Origin: Sternotherus odoratus
Taxonomy: Eukaryota > Chordata > Testudines > Kinosternidae
Assembly (NCBI GenBank): GCA_032164245.1
Contig: JAVMKO010000020.1
Coordinates: 12,366,706 to 12,430,705 of the forward strand
Direction of reading: 5' to 3'
DNA length: 64,000 nucleotides
Positions 1 to 10,715 of the stretch are shown here, one piece after another. Position numbers and translations under genes: made by a program. Under the pieces are notes generated by a model. That model was not told the origin of the DNA, did no database searches, and saw nothing but the letters and a program-made list of their open reading frames with translations. The number at the start of each line of letters is the position of its first letter. Positions within the stretch are counted from its first letter, which is position 1.

Positions 1-854
1 TGTTGTTGTGATAAAAAAATTACATGGCAAAAGCTCCTTACTTGAGGGATTAAAAGTTAAATCTGGTTTTGTTCTAATTTCCTTCTGTTCCATTTTGAAA
101 GAGCAAAGAGGCCAAGCTGATTTTTATTCCACTCAAACTCGGGGCAGTGGGATTTTGATATTAAAGGAGAGGAATTCATGGTTACTTCACACCATCTTGA
201 GCCCAACCACCAAGAAGTGGGTCAGAGGTTGCCCAGGTGGGATTTGTATTTTCCTATCATACACAATGTGGAAATGCCACCTATTGCCCCTCCCTCACTC
301 CTAATTGACTCGCCAACTGCAGAAAAGTTCATTTACTGTAATCAATATCACTTTACTTCATGCCTCAATCAAAAACTACTTTCCACAGTCAATAGCAATT
401 AGACAGACAGACCAAGATAGAGGTATTGATGGAGATAGAGTCAAAGATTTATACCTGGTTACTTTCCTCTCCAAATACATAGCAGGGGCAATGGCTAATT
501 GCACGATATTGGATTAGCAAGCGTTCATTGAGAAACTAGCTAGCAAGGAAATAGCACAACTCCATTCATGTTGGACAGTGACTCAGATTCATGGCTCAGT
601 TCTATTCTCAGTGCATATGGTATAAATCCAAGTAAATTCATTGACATTAGCGAGGTTACTCTAGATTTACACAAATGTAAATTAGAGCAGATTTTGGCAC
701 ATGGAACCAGATCAATTTACACCATCTGAGAATCTGACCTTGTATATAAAGAAGAAAAGAAAAGAATTGTGAGCTCAATTCTCAGATTTTTAAAGGTGAA
801 AGGTAGTTATCCATTCAAACAAGTTAATTAGGGATGTAGCAAATCCTTTATCAC
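1..854. other. No gene recognised
   Basis: AT-rich sequence with only short chance open frames (98 codons or fewer). I see no splice-supported exon and no clear repeat. The flanking CR1 tail suggests ordinary intergenic or intronic DNA. Confidence 0.5.
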
Positions 855-1003
855 TTGCAAGACTGGCTGTATCTCTAAAAGATAGCTCAAGCAGAAGTTA
901 TGGAGTTGATGCAGGAATTGCTGGACAAAGTTCTCTGACCTATGTGAGGTCAGATTAGATGATTTTAATGGGGCCTTCTGGCTTTAAAATGTATGAACTG
1001 CAT
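855..1003 (+). mobile_element. CR1/L3-type LINE 3' end
   Basis: The stretch reads like the 3' untranslated end of a sauropsid CR1/L3-type LINE. It has an 'aagactgg...tctaaaagat' block, then 'cagaagttatgg', a 'gatgcaggaattgctgg' block, and the terminal 'gaggtcagattagatgatttt...ccttctggctttaaaatgta' signature. The same terminal signature recurs at about 49245-49302 in this window. Only the 3' end is present, as expected from 5' truncation during target-primed insertion. Family assignment is from memory of sauropsid CR1 tails. Confidence 0.7.
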
Positions 1004-2419
1004 GCAGTACTCACTGCACAGAGCTGTAGGGGGAAGGCTTGTGTAGCTCCCCGATCCTGGTGACCAGAAGCCAGTTTGGCCCTCAACATAATTTAGAGAA
1101 GTATACAAAGACCAGAGTGCCCTGTGGATTGAGCTGTGTCTCTTCTATATCGTGTAGTAGTGAAAACAGTTTTGAGTAGGGATTTCATTTCCATTTGGAA
1201 CCTGTCTGGGGCAAAGTGCAATTGATCCTCAAATGAATCTATTAAGAATAGTAATTAATAAGGATGATCTAATAAGTATAAAATGTAATAATGACAATCA
1301 ACTACTTGGGGTGCCAGTTCTCAGGGTGTGGTTGCCTTACACAGGGCTAGTTTTAAGAGAAGAGTGATAGCCCTGAGAACTAATTTTGAGGGTGGGCAGG
1401 TCATTGCTGCACCACTTGGCATTTTTTGTTTGTTTCTTTTCTTCACTCATTAGCTAGCCGCTTCTTTTTCTTTTCTTTTTTTTCTCTTGGCTGTTTCAGT
1501 TCATAGGACCTCTGATTCCTGTAGTCTCTGAGAAAAGCTGCTTTCAGGCAACAGTAGTATGTGTTTTCACGCTCAAATGCATTCACATATTGACACACAC
1601 CAGTGTGATTAGATTTGCAGGTACTCTGATCCATCACATCCTTGTCCCTCAGCACATGATCCACGCCAGTGGTGTATGGTTCATGCTGATCTAAATTCTG
1701 TACCATTATATGGACTAGAGATAAATGGTTAGTAGGGAACAAGGTTAGTAACATGTATAAGTTGGAGGAATTGATCTTAAAGATGAGGAAAGCAGGAGAG
1801 AAAGGTACAAAGGAAGGCTGTGTGACTGATTGGAGGAAAAATTTATTTCTTATGCATTTTATCTGACAAATGTCACAATGTTTTCCCAAAATGATTTACT
1901 TGTTGAATTTCTCCCCTTTGCAACGGGGCTAGGATCAAGCATGTATACTGTTAAAAGCAGAATGTAAAGAGCTGCCCACTGAAAGCCACTGCAATGAATA
2001 ACACAATTTTTATGATTCGTACAAAGCATATGAACAATGCTGTGTATTCTTAATCACAATCTAATGGCACATTATCTATTGTTATTATATAGACCAGATC
2101 TTTCATACAACACTCTTGTAACATGCACCACTTAAGTTCCCCCCTTTTGATTTCAATAGAGATTAGAAATCTAAGTATCTTTGTGGATCTGGGCACAAGA
2201 GCTTAAATTGTGTATAGGCCTTGTACTGACCTTTCTGCCTAGTGGTGAATGTTACCCTTTAATACAGTGACAAATTTCTGAGGAATACATCATTCAGTGC
2301 TATTATGAAAATATGACAGGTCAGAGCAATACATTACACTGAACTGATGAAGCCATTCAAAGTTACTGTGAGGGTAAAATTAGGATGTCTTATGTCAGTC
2401 AGGATTTATTTTACCAGTA
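1004..2419. other. No gene recognised
   Basis: A pyrimidine-rich patch lies at about 1435-1490. A 148-codon open frame on the minus strand (1443-1889) has a low-complexity lysine-rich end and no recognisable domain, so I treat it as chance. Confidence 0.5.
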
Positions 2420-3262
2420 GTGGGTTGGGTAATGAGAGAGACTGCAAAACAATCAAGGAGCATACAATGGAATTTTACAAACAAGAGAAAGGATCTTTAC
2501 TTTGATGATATCAACTTGCTATCCCAGACCTATAGGGACATGCAAGTGAAAACAAATGATCTCCAGGCCAATGTGCAATTAGTAGAGTTGAAAATCAGTA
2601 CTCAGAAAACTGAAATCATGAGAATAAACACCCAACAAGAAACACCAATAATACTTTCTGGGTCTGACATTGAAGAGGTCTGAGCATTGCAGTTACAACA
2701 GGTGGAACGGGCAAAGACTTTAAAGAGTAGTGAACAGGCAAAGAGTAGTGAAAATCAGATATGCCTTTGCAACTCTAAAGTCAGTCTAGAGAAACTGAAA
2801 TCTTAAACTCTGAATATTTAACACAATTGTAAAATTGGTCTTCCTATATAGTGTGGAAACTTGTAGACTTAAGACCTTACTTGCAAAATTCCACATTTGC
2901 CTTAGACAAATCCTCAATATCAGATGACTACACAAAATCACAAACAAGGAACTCTGTAGGAGGACAAAACAGAAATGGATAGGACAGGAAATTACAGAAC
3001 AAAAATTGAGTTAGCTAGGACATATGTGGAGGAAAGACTTGAGTAACATAACAAGACAGGTGTTGGACTGGAACCTCCAGGGCAAAAGGCAACAAGAGAG
3101 ACCAAAGATAACATAGAAATAAATGCACAATAGAAGCAAAACTCAAAGCGATCAGATTGACATGGAAAGAAGCTGAGAATGCAGTAAGCAACCAGAAAAT
3201 ATGGAAGGCAGTAGTGAGGACCCTATGTTCCACATGGAATAGAGAAGCATAAGAAAGAGGAG
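2420..3262 (+). mobile_element. Decayed non-LTR retrotransposon, reverse-transcriptase C-terminal half
   Basis: The open frame at 2420-2683 carries a degenerate catalytic motif, F-D-D-I-N-L-L-S, where F-A-D-D-I is expected. It is followed by a 'LKISTQKTEIMRIN' block typical of the palm/thumb region of LINE reverse transcriptases. Downstream, in shifting frames, are relics of the family's tail: 'RYAFATLKSV' (about 2755-2790), an 'L-Y-G-x-E-T-W-R-L-T-K' relic (about 2845-2880), 'WIGH-like' (about 2975-3020), 'NITRQVLDWN-QGKR' (about 3042-3085) and a 'RPK-T' block. Several stops and frameshifts make it a pseudogene. The clade is uncertain; it resembles the endonuclease-bearing LINEs often annotated as 'craniofacial development protein 2-like'. 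A second relic of this type lies at about 42110-44230 on the minus strand. Confidence 0.8.
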
Positions 3263-3291
3263 GGAAATTATATACTCTATAAACTGGATAA

Positions 3292-3535
3292 ATAACAGTG
3301 TGATCTAGTGGCTAGTGCACCTGATTAGAACTCAAGCAAGCTGAGTTCCATTTCCAGTTCTACCACTTGTCTGCTGGATGACCTTGGGCAAGACAGTTCA
3401 CTTCCCTGCATCTCAATTTCCCCATCTGTAAAATAGGGAGAAGGATATTGATATCCCTTGTAAAGTGCTTTGAGATCTCTGGATGAATAGCAGTATCTAT
3501 GAGTGAGCCATTATATTGATACAATTATAACCATT
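3292..3535 (+). repeat. MIR/CORE-type SINE
   Basis: A tRNA-like head ('gtggctagtgcacctgatta...gagttccatttcc') leads into the CORE/MIR signature 'ctgctggatgaccttgggca', then 'cttccctgcatctcaatttcc' and 'ccatctgtaaaataggg'. It ends with the sauropsid-type tail 'ttgtaaagtgctttgagatc'. This is a retroposed, RNA polymerase III-derived element, not a functional tRNA gene. Confidence 0.85.
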
Positions 3536-4624
3536 TTTTGACTGGTTATTCTCTAATATACACAAAAAACCCTACCAAAACATAACACTAAAATGCACTC
3601 ACAATTTTTCCCCTGGGAGGGGCTGAGAGAGAATGAATCACACATGACAGATGTTAGTGATGTCTCTTAATGCACTTCTGGAGGACACTCAGATACGGCA
3701 ATTGAAGGCTGTATAAGAACCTTTATAGAATAGAACAGAATAGAATAGGGAAAATATGATCAAGGAAATTAATATTTCAAGAGTTTGTGATATTGGCATC
3801 CTGACCAACTTCAACATTGCTCTCATGGTTCAGAATGACACAAGAAATTCTTCACAGCAGCCTTCCTTCCGTTAGACATGTACTGCATGTAAATCTCTTT
3901 GTAGACTGCACACTTCGTTCTTTTTGCAGTAGAGGTTTTTGATATTTGTTTACTCCAGCACAGACTGAAATCAGAGAACTCTACAGCATCTATATGACCA
4001 AGCAAACTTCCTCTTGCCTTGAGTGGATGCTGTGTAACTACTCTTCTTCTTTCAACACCATGTGGATATTTGACCAAGACTTAATTCATAATAGCCCAGC
4101 AGGTCGAAATATTTGTCTCTTGCCAGGACATGTGGATTTACAGCACAGTACAGTACAAAGAGAGTTGCAACACCTGTTAGACTCTGTTGTAAGCTAAAGG
4201 AAAATATACAGCAGCATTATTTAAAAAGCACTCATTTCCTCGGTCATCTGTAGAGCTGGGTCAATGCTGCAAGGAATTATTCCGTTGATTAAAAGCCACA
4301 AACCCACTGATGAAATTTTCAGTCTCTCTTATTGATTTTCCAGTCATATTTGTAAGATACTGCTTTTCTTTCTATCTCCTGAAAGTGTGAACCTCATGAA
4401 TGCTAGTGCAAATATGTTTACATGTGAAGACTTCTTTCTGCAACTACCTTGAAAGCCAGTTTTCCCCCTCCCCTTGTTTATAAAAGTTTGAATCACCCAT
4501 CCAAACTTTTTGGGGTTTTTTTCCCCTCTCAGAAACCTAAAATCTGAATATCTTGATTAGGCATTTTTAAAGCTAATCTGAGCACTGATGTTACTGATTG
4601 TTCCTGGTTAAGCACTGAAATAAA
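3536..4624. other. No gene recognised
   Basis: AT-rich sequence with opposed 83-84-codon open frames at 3823-4197 that overlap on both strands and show no domain or splice support. A short run of 'agaatagaac' units lies at about 3728-3747. Confidence 0.5.
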
Positions 4625-5088
4625 TGCCTAGGAGGTTGTGGAATCTCCATCACTGAAGATTTTTAAGAGTGGGTTGGACAAACATCTGTCAAGGATGGTG
4701 TAGATCAGGGGTTGGCAACCTTTCAGAAATGGTGGGCCTAGTCTTCATTTATTCACTCTAATTTAAGATTCCGCGTGCCAGTAATACATTTTAACATTTT
4801 CAGAAGGTCTCTTTCTATAACTCTATAAAATATAACTAAACCATTGTTGTATGTAAAGTAAATAAGGTTTTTAAAATGTTTAAGAAGCTTCATTAAAATT
4901 AAATTCAAATGCAGAGCCCCCCAGACTGGTGGCCAGGACCCGGACAGTGTGAGTGCCACTGAAAATCAGCCTTTGGCACCCGTGCCATAGGTTGCCTACC
5001 CCTGGTGTAGGTAATACTTAGACCTGCCTTGAGTGCAGGGGACTGGACTAGATGATCTCTCAAGATCCCTTCCAGTCCTATGTTTATT
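4625..5088 (+). mobile_element. CR1 LINE 3' end, split by a hAT MITE
   Basis: The left part (4625-4705) reads 'aggaggttgtggaatctcc', then 'gatttttaagagtgggttgg', then 'caaacatctgtcaaggatgg', the standard sauropsid CR1 3' region. It resumes at 5005 with 'gtaatacttagacctgcc', 'gagtgcaggggactgg' and 'actagatgatctctcaaga', ending in 'cccttccagtccta'. Removing the insertion at 4706-5004 and one 8-bp copy restores a continuous CR1 tail. Confidence 0.85.
4706..5004. mobile_element. hAT-type MITE nested in CR1
   Basis: The 299-bp element starts CAGGGGTTGGCAACCTTTC and ends GGTTGCCTACCCCTG, so its terminal inverted repeats match. It is flanked by an 8-bp direct repeat, gtgtagat (4698-4705) and gtgtaggt (5005-5012), with one mismatch. 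An 8-bp duplication and CAG..CTG ends are the hallmarks of hAT transposons. It has no transposase and would have been mobilised in trans. The ORFs that overlap it on the minus strand are not genes. Confidence 0.9.
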
Positions 5089-7584
5089 AGACTGATATTT
5101 GTATTATTGCATGGCAATTGTTAATGCATGCTCTCATATTACTTTTGTATTAATGTCACAGAGTCAGATTCTGATACCCCTACTCATGTTGTACCTTACT
5201 CCTGCAAGTAGTCCATCGGTGTTAATGGGACTGTCTGAAGTGCAATGCTACTCAATGTGAGTAACGCTGGCAGAAACATGACTGCTTTAATTAGGCTCAC
5301 AATAAATAAAATAAGGGGAGAAATGTATCATTGGCTACAAATACTTTGTGAACCTAGTTCTTTCCAAGCAGCATGAGTCAGATTCTCATTGATATAGATC
5401 ATCACACACCTGTTTACATCAGCTGAGGATCTGCCTTGCAGCTAGCTCAACCTAAGAATAGGTAGATAGATAACTCCAGAGACTTTGAAGCTCTGCTCTT
5501 GTATATAATACATTGATCTTTCTCCAAATGGTGTTTTAATAAATATTTCTGCAGGAAAGAATTTCTTTTCAATGCTTTTAAAGACAGAACTATGTAGTTC
5601 TTATCCCCTCTCTATTGTTTTCTTTGATTAAAGTTACAAGCCCTTTTGTCTATGCTCCAGTGGCTCTAATCATAGGACCATCAGGGTATTTCCCTTCCTT
5701 TTTTTGCAGTAGAAGTGAAGTTAAAAAAATGCATCACTCAAGCAGGGTTTTTGGTGTTGTTGTTATCGTATTTCAAGCTGTCACTTAAAATGTACAAATA
5801 TTCTTGAGCAATGGAGACAGGTTTTTATTTTTTTTCCTTCACACCCCAGTTTTCTTCTTTGCAATAACTTTCCTAATAGCACATTTGACAGCTAACCATG
5901 AATTTTGACTTTTGATCAAAACCTCCAGAGAACTCCATCAGTATTTCCCTCCCTTGCTCCACCTGTGTAATAGTAGTGCTATAATAATCCAACCAATGCC
6001 ACTGCTAAAAGGAACTGTTATCTAATAAATAATTATTCCGAGATCACTTAATTAACCCCTTGTTGCCCCAGCAGCAGACTTAACCTAGCAGAAAAAGAAC
6101 ATAATTGAAAAATACAGGAAATCTATAATTGGCAAATAAAAATGCAGGGAGAAGTGAGTCTGACTGGTGTGTAATGGAAACAGCACCTTGTGTGGCGTTT
6201 GCTGACCTTTTAGTGAAACCAGCAATATTAATTATGCACTGAAGGGATGTGGGTTTTCTAGATGGATAGAGATGGGTTCTGTAAACGTGAATTTCTCAAG
6301 GAATAGTTTTTCATCCTCTACTAGGTACGTTTCAAGCTCATTATTTCCCCTGAAAAATCTCAACCAAAGTATCTCTCTTGGTTTCAAAAATATACACGGA
6401 TATTCAAAAATGGACACTGGGATAGGATGCTTCCATTTTGGGAAGTACTACTTTAGACTCCTTAGGGCTAATTTCCAGAAGTGCTAAGCAGACCCTCAGC
6501 AGTGAATATCCTTGAAAGCCATGAGTGCTCAGCTCTCATGAAAATCAGCGCAAAGTCAATTCATGCTAGGTACCCAAAATATGAGGCACACAAAATGAGC
6601 AGCTACTTATGAAAATGGTGTGGGTCTCTGTTCAAATAATGAACTGTGAGGTATATCAGAGACCCCTACTCTGAGTAGCTGTATAGTTGTTGAAAATTGC
6701 CAACATGCAGATGACAAGCACAAGGTCAGTGAACCACTTGTGTTCTACTTAAATTCTCTAAGTACAGTATGATTAAAGCAGTGCATGGGTTTTGTGCTGC
6801 CCCTCTGTACATGGGTGAGTTTCACCCAGCATGGACTAATCCTTCTCAAAACTTAATCCTATCCAAGAGGCTTTTTTAATTCCCCCCCCCCCAAAAAAAA
6901 CAGAAGAAAACCCCATAATGAGCTAAACTGTTAAATTCTTCTGTTCTGTCTAGTGCTGTGCAGTGATCAAGGACTTCCTATGCCACCCCCAGTGGCCTTC
7001 TCCCCTCAAACACACATTTTAAGCTCTACCACTGATCTGAAACCAAAATTTAGAGAGTTGAGAACATGGGTTTTTGGTTCAGTCCCATCCCCAGCAATAA
7101 GTCCGACTGACATGCCACAATTTCTTACATTCAAGTTTGTTTTTAAATTCCACATTAATTATTCTTCTGCAGAGGCACTGTTCCATTTGTCTTGTGCCAG
7201 GGAAGACAGGTAAAGTGAGTTAATTAAATCCTCTCTCATTGGCAGCATGATGAAATCTTAATGCTGCTGTCTGAGTGCTGATGTGTCCTTAAGTTATCCC
7301 TCTATTAAGAGCCCGATAGGTTGAGAAGGATTGTTTGTTTATTTGATGGAAGTTTGGGGCTTGGAAGGAATGAGAAAGGTGCAACTTTTTACATCAATAG
7401 TCTTAATTTTGCATTTTAAACATTGAGTAAATGAACAAAATATAATCACATCAAATGTAACTTGTGCAGTTGAAACTGTGTAATACAGAGTCAATTGCAT
7501 AGTTGAAGGTGAAATGTTATGAAGTGATAGACACTCTGGGAGGAATCGGCAGATTGGAGGGATTCCACTGCATGGTGCAGTATC
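5089..7584. other. No gene recognised; scattered repeat fragments
   Basis: I find no exon. At about 6470-6610 there is a diverged block ('ttccagaagtgc', 'gaaaatcagcgca', 'taggtacccaaaatatgaggcac') resembling interspersed sequence at about 55046-55260 and 63830-63990. A C-run/A-run lies at 6883-6900. Confidence 0.45.
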
Positions 7585-7592
7585 ATCTAGCT

Positions 7593-8253
7593 TAGGGGTC
7601 TCAAACTCAAATGACCATGAGGGCCGCATGAGGACTAGTGCACTGGCTCGAGGGCCGCACCACTGACACACACCCTGCCCTCGCTGCCCCGGCTCCGCCC
7701 CCACTCCACCCCTTCCAAGAGGTCCCACCCCTGCCCCACCTCCTCCTCTGAGCACGCAGCTCCCCATTCCCTCCTGGAAAGCGCTACCCTGTTTCCCCGA
7801 AAGTAAGACATCCCCCGAAAATAAGACCTACTTCCAGTTTTGCCTCTCGCTGTAATATAAGGCATCCCCCGAAAATAAGACCTCCCTTTTTGTTCAACAA
7901 TAAATGTGTACCGTATTCTTCTTCATGGAAAAATAAGACATCCCCTGAAAATAAGACCTAGCGCATCTTTGGGAGGAAAAATTAATATAAGACACTGTCT
8001 TATTTTCGGGGAAACACGGTAGGCACCACCAACAGCTGTTTGGCAAACAAAGCAAGAGCAATCTAGGAAGTCCAGAGCTAGAAACACGCGCGGCCCAGCC
8101 AGGCAGCAGAGAAGCCTCCACTTCTGGTCCCTCCGTCCTGCAAACTGCTATGGGGGGACCGGGTGGGAGGGGGGGCGCCAGGAGCTTGGCAGGCCGCAGG
8201 GAAGGGCTTTGCGGGCTGCATGTGGCCCCCGGGCCGCATGTTTGAGACCCCTG
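7593..8253. mobile_element. hAT-type element with a nested mariner-like insertion
   Basis: The left end is TAGGGGTCTCAAACTC (first base changed from the expected C) and the right end is GTTTGAGACCCCTG. It sits between perfect 8-bp direct repeats ATCTAGCT at 7585-7592 and 8254-8261. The body is GC-rich ('gggccgca...' on both inner flanks). With the 233-bp inner element and its TA duplication removed, it is about 426 bp, so it is a non-autonomous hAT element. Open frames within it are repeat-derived. Confidence 0.92.
7787..8019. mobile_element. Mariner-like MITE nested inside the hAT element
   Basis: The element is flanked by the dinucleotide TA on both sides (7785-7786 and 8020-8021), the usual duplication for Tc1/mariner transposons. 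Its 23-bp ends match: CCcTGTTTCCCCGAAAgTAAGAC at the left and the complement of CCGTGTTTCCCCGAAAATAAGAC at the right, with two differences. The terminal motif 'CCCGAAAATAAGAC' recurs internally four times (about 7814, 7867, 7938 and at the ends), so much of the element is made of copies of its own end. Confidence 0.9.
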
Positions 8254-8379
8254 ATCTAGCTGTTTTAACCTCAGGAGTGGCAGTATCTTGAGCTGGAATG
8301 AAATAGGATATAGGAATAGGGGGAGTCCTGCTGATGGCCCACAGGGGTTTTGCTTAAGATGTTGCAGATCTCTTAGGTT

Positions 8380-8960
8380 GCCACCTTGGAAGGCCCCAGT
8401 GGGGGCCTTGAACTGGGGGGGTCTCCCATAGCGTGAGTGGGTCCCATATCCACACTTCTAGTGAGCGGTGCCTCCTCTCTCCCCTCGCTGTTTTGTCTGG
8501 GGCCGAGCAGGCTGCAGCAGCGCACGTGCCCAAAGGGAAAATCGTAGGTGGTGGGTGAGGTGAGGCTGCAGCCGAGTGGCTTGGTGGATCACCAAGGTAC
8601 CTAACAATGGGACTGTGGCCCCCAGGTACCATCACCGATCACACCCCTTCTGCCGGGGGCCACTCAGAACATTCACCGGGAGCCATTTCCTAGGCAACTC
8701 GTGTCCCAACATTCCATTGCCTTGTTCTCCTGGGGGCAGTTGAGTGGCCCTTTGGGTCCAAGCGAAGGGGCAGAGTGAAACCGGCAGGGTCCTCCCGCCT
8801 AAGCGGGGCCATGGCCACTCTCTCTCTCTTCCTCGACGTCCCGTTCACAGGGGAAGTGGACCGGCTCCTACATGCCTACTGGGAGGATCCGTCCCCGGAC
8901 AAGGTGTACCTCGGCCACTTGGGTAGGTCCCGCTGGTTCGGTGCCACACACTGGGCTTCA
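8380..8960 (+). promoter_or_regulatory. CpG-rich 5' region of the predicted four-exon gene
   Basis: CpG dinucleotides are much denser here than in the surrounding AT-rich DNA. A palindromic E-box CACGTG lies at 8523-8528. An X-box-like sequence ATTTCCTAGGCAAC lies at 8685-8698, about 113 bp upstream of the predicted start codon. Its right half-site GGCAAC fits the RFX consensus and its left half is degenerate. RFX sites near start codons are common in ciliary and testis genes, which hints at, but does not prove, such a role here. No TATA box is evident. The boundary of the CpG-rich stretch is estimated by eye. Confidence 0.55.
8811..8922 (+). CDS. Exon 1 of the predicted gene (start codon to donor)
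   Basis: It encodes 37 complete codons and one extra base, ending at TTGG|gtaggt. The sequence is clean coding-like text containing 'VDRLLHAYWEDPSPDKVYLG'. Base composition is GC-rich, unlike exons 2-4, as is usual for a first exon in a CpG island. Confidence 0.65.
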
Positions 8961-10421
8961 CTCTTTCCCCACTGGGGACAGAATGTTTTGCTGTTGACTT
9001 GAATGGGGTTGGGATTTCATGCATGGACTATTAACAACCAAGCGGACACACCTCCCCGGGGGGAGTCCCCCTTCTGCCTGTGACACCATCAGACATCGTG
9101 GCAATCAGGAGGAGGCATGGAATGACATAGGCCCCAGCTCACGCTCCTGCAGCACAGCAGTACAGAGTGAAAACGGCAGCGAAGAAGCAAAGGTACAGAG
9201 GGGGCAGAGAGGTAGCGTAGGAAGGTGACTTCTTGTCGGCCCCTTGTCTGACTCTGGTCATGCTGTAAGGATTGCAAATGTCCCTGACAGGTCCATCGTC
9301 GATGGTTTTCTCTTGTTAAAGAAAAAGCCCTCTTGAAAATGCAATGAAATAAGTGATTGCTCGTAGAGCGGTGGAGTCTTGCAAGGGACGCGCCTGTGAG
9401 CACCTGCTGCTGGTCATGTCTTCTGCTGGGGGTACCTTGTCCAGCTGTCTCTGCAGTCACTGCCCGTTGGCCACTAGTGCGATGGGGCATTAACCGTTGT
9501 CACAGAAGCCATGGGTACCTGTGGACCCAAACCCGGGCACCTGTGGGTTGGGGGCTGAGGTTCCCTAGTACAGATGTGGGAAAAGGAGACGTTGAAACTG
9601 CTGCTGTCTGGGTACCGTCTCGGGGGCTAAGCAAAGGCCACAAATCTCCAGTGCTGCAGACACGCACCTCCCAGGAGCTGTTGCGTCATGTGGAATCTTA
9701 CTTAAAGGAGAGGATTTCTTTTAAAAAACTAGCAAACAGTGTGTGTCTGGGACGAAGGGGGCAGCAGGGGTGCTGAGGTTAGGGTGCTGTGGATACTACA
9801 TACTTGCCAGCTCCCACCATTCTAGCCTTTTTAAAATCTGATGCTAAAGGTTTGTCCGTGTCCTAAGTATGTTCTTCAAAGGCAGACAGAATGTGGGATC
9901 TCTTATGGTGGAGTACTCCTGAGACCTTGGAGTTCAGGAGAATGGAACAGATTTGATGCTGCAATTCAGCTCCTTAAAATTATTGTAGTCCCTTGCTGAA
10001 CTCCATTTCCCAGGATTATTTCAACCAGAGATCAGTACTCTTCCTCTTCTCAGGTAGAAATGCCAAGCCTTGGAAAGTCTTGAGAGAGAGTCTTGAACAG
10101 CCTAGTGTAGAGACTATCCAACCAGGTACACAGGTATGTCTAAAGGACTGTTTCATTAGACTGGATTTAGCTACCTCCTCAAAAAAAACTGTGTAATTGA
10201 AATTTCCCTGTAATCATATGCTTTCTTAAATATTCCTTTTTCACCAGCTCACTACCTTAGAGGATGAATGTCATGCTATGAGAGAGCTGAAATCTGATGG
10301 TATGATGATGAGGGCTCTAATTCATCAAAGTACAGTTCTAGAATACCTCAGCCAGAGTAATCATGCATACCTGGAAAAAGAAAGGGCTTCTACAGCTAAA
10401 CAAAAGATCTGCTTGGTCTGA
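8811..10421 (+). CDS. Predicted four-exon gene, 150-residue protein of unknown function
   Basis: Exons 8811-8922, 9652-9738, 10054-10133 and 10248-10421 join in frame to 150 codons plus a TGA stop. The chosen ATG has a strong context (GGGGCCATGG) and lies in CpG-rich DNA. Splice phases agree at every junction (1, 1, 0). The best sites are the CAG|gtatgt donor after exon 3 and the 'tattcctttttcaccag' acceptor of exon 4. The protein begins MATLSLFLDVPFTGEVDRLL. Its second half is rich in Glu, Lys, Leu and Arg with heptad-like leucines, so a short coiled coil is plausible. There is no signal peptide or membrane segment. I do not recognise the family. Skipping exon 2 also keeps the frame and gives 121 residues. 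It could be a small ciliary or testis protein judging by the X-box-like site; that is inference. It could also be a noncoding transcript or part of a longer gene. Confidence 0.6.
9652..9738 (+). CDS. Exon 2 of the predicted gene (symmetric phase-1 exon)
   Basis: The proposed acceptor is 'aaatctccag' and the donor is AACA|gtgtgt, both weaker than those of exon 3. The 87-bp exon encodes 28 whole codons including 'ELLRHVESYLKERISFKKLA', which reads as real amphipathic helix sequence. Both ends are phase 1, so it can be included or skipped without a frameshift. An alternative acceptor after 'ctgcag' would put the exon out of frame with exon 1. Confidence 0.45.
10054..10133 (+). CDS. Exon 3 of the predicted gene
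   Basis: The acceptor is 'ttcctcttctcag' and the donor is CAG|gtatgt, both good. The 80-bp exon completes one split codon and adds 26 codons, including 'RNAKPWKVLRESLEQPSVET'. Entry phase is 1 and exit phase is 0, matching its neighbours. Confidence 0.65.
10248..10421 (+). CDS. Exon 4 of the predicted gene (terminal coding exon)
   Basis: After a pyrimidine-rich acceptor it encodes 57 codons and TGA at 10419-10421. It starts LTTLEDECHAMRELKSDG and contains 'STVLEYLSQSNHAYLEKERA', a charged helical segment. I see no canonical AATAAA in the next few hundred bases, so the 3' untranslated region and polyadenylation site are undefined. Confidence 0.6.
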   Translation, partial: LTTLEDECHAMRELKSDGMMMRALIHQSTVLEYLSQSNHAYLEKERASTAKQKICLV

Positions 10422-10715
10422 CTATTCAATAGAATAGGTTGCTACTAGTTAACCTGGTGGACAGTTGGCAAAACCTCTCAAAGACTCTGTTGGTGCAGGC
10501 TGCATCGCCACTGAATAATGACCGTACATTCTGCCTATTTCAAAATTATCTTCATTGCTGTTTTTGTCTATAGATGATGGTCTTATTGTTTAAAACTATT
10601 ATCTCCTGTTGCCCTCCCGTTCTAATGAGTGGAGCTTGTTGGGAGGGCGTGGGGGGTGTACTTGCCAGAACTTGCTCTTCTGATGAAATTGAAACTCACT
10701 GCAGGACTGTATCAA
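10422..10715. other. Possible 3' untranslated region of the predicted gene
   Basis: No repeat or further exon is recognised. The next feature downstream is an interspersed repeat. Confidence 0.3.

Noticed and set aside
3292..3360. tRNA-like sequence
   Set aside because: It continues directly into a CORE/MIR body, so it is the head of a SINE and not a functional tRNA gene.
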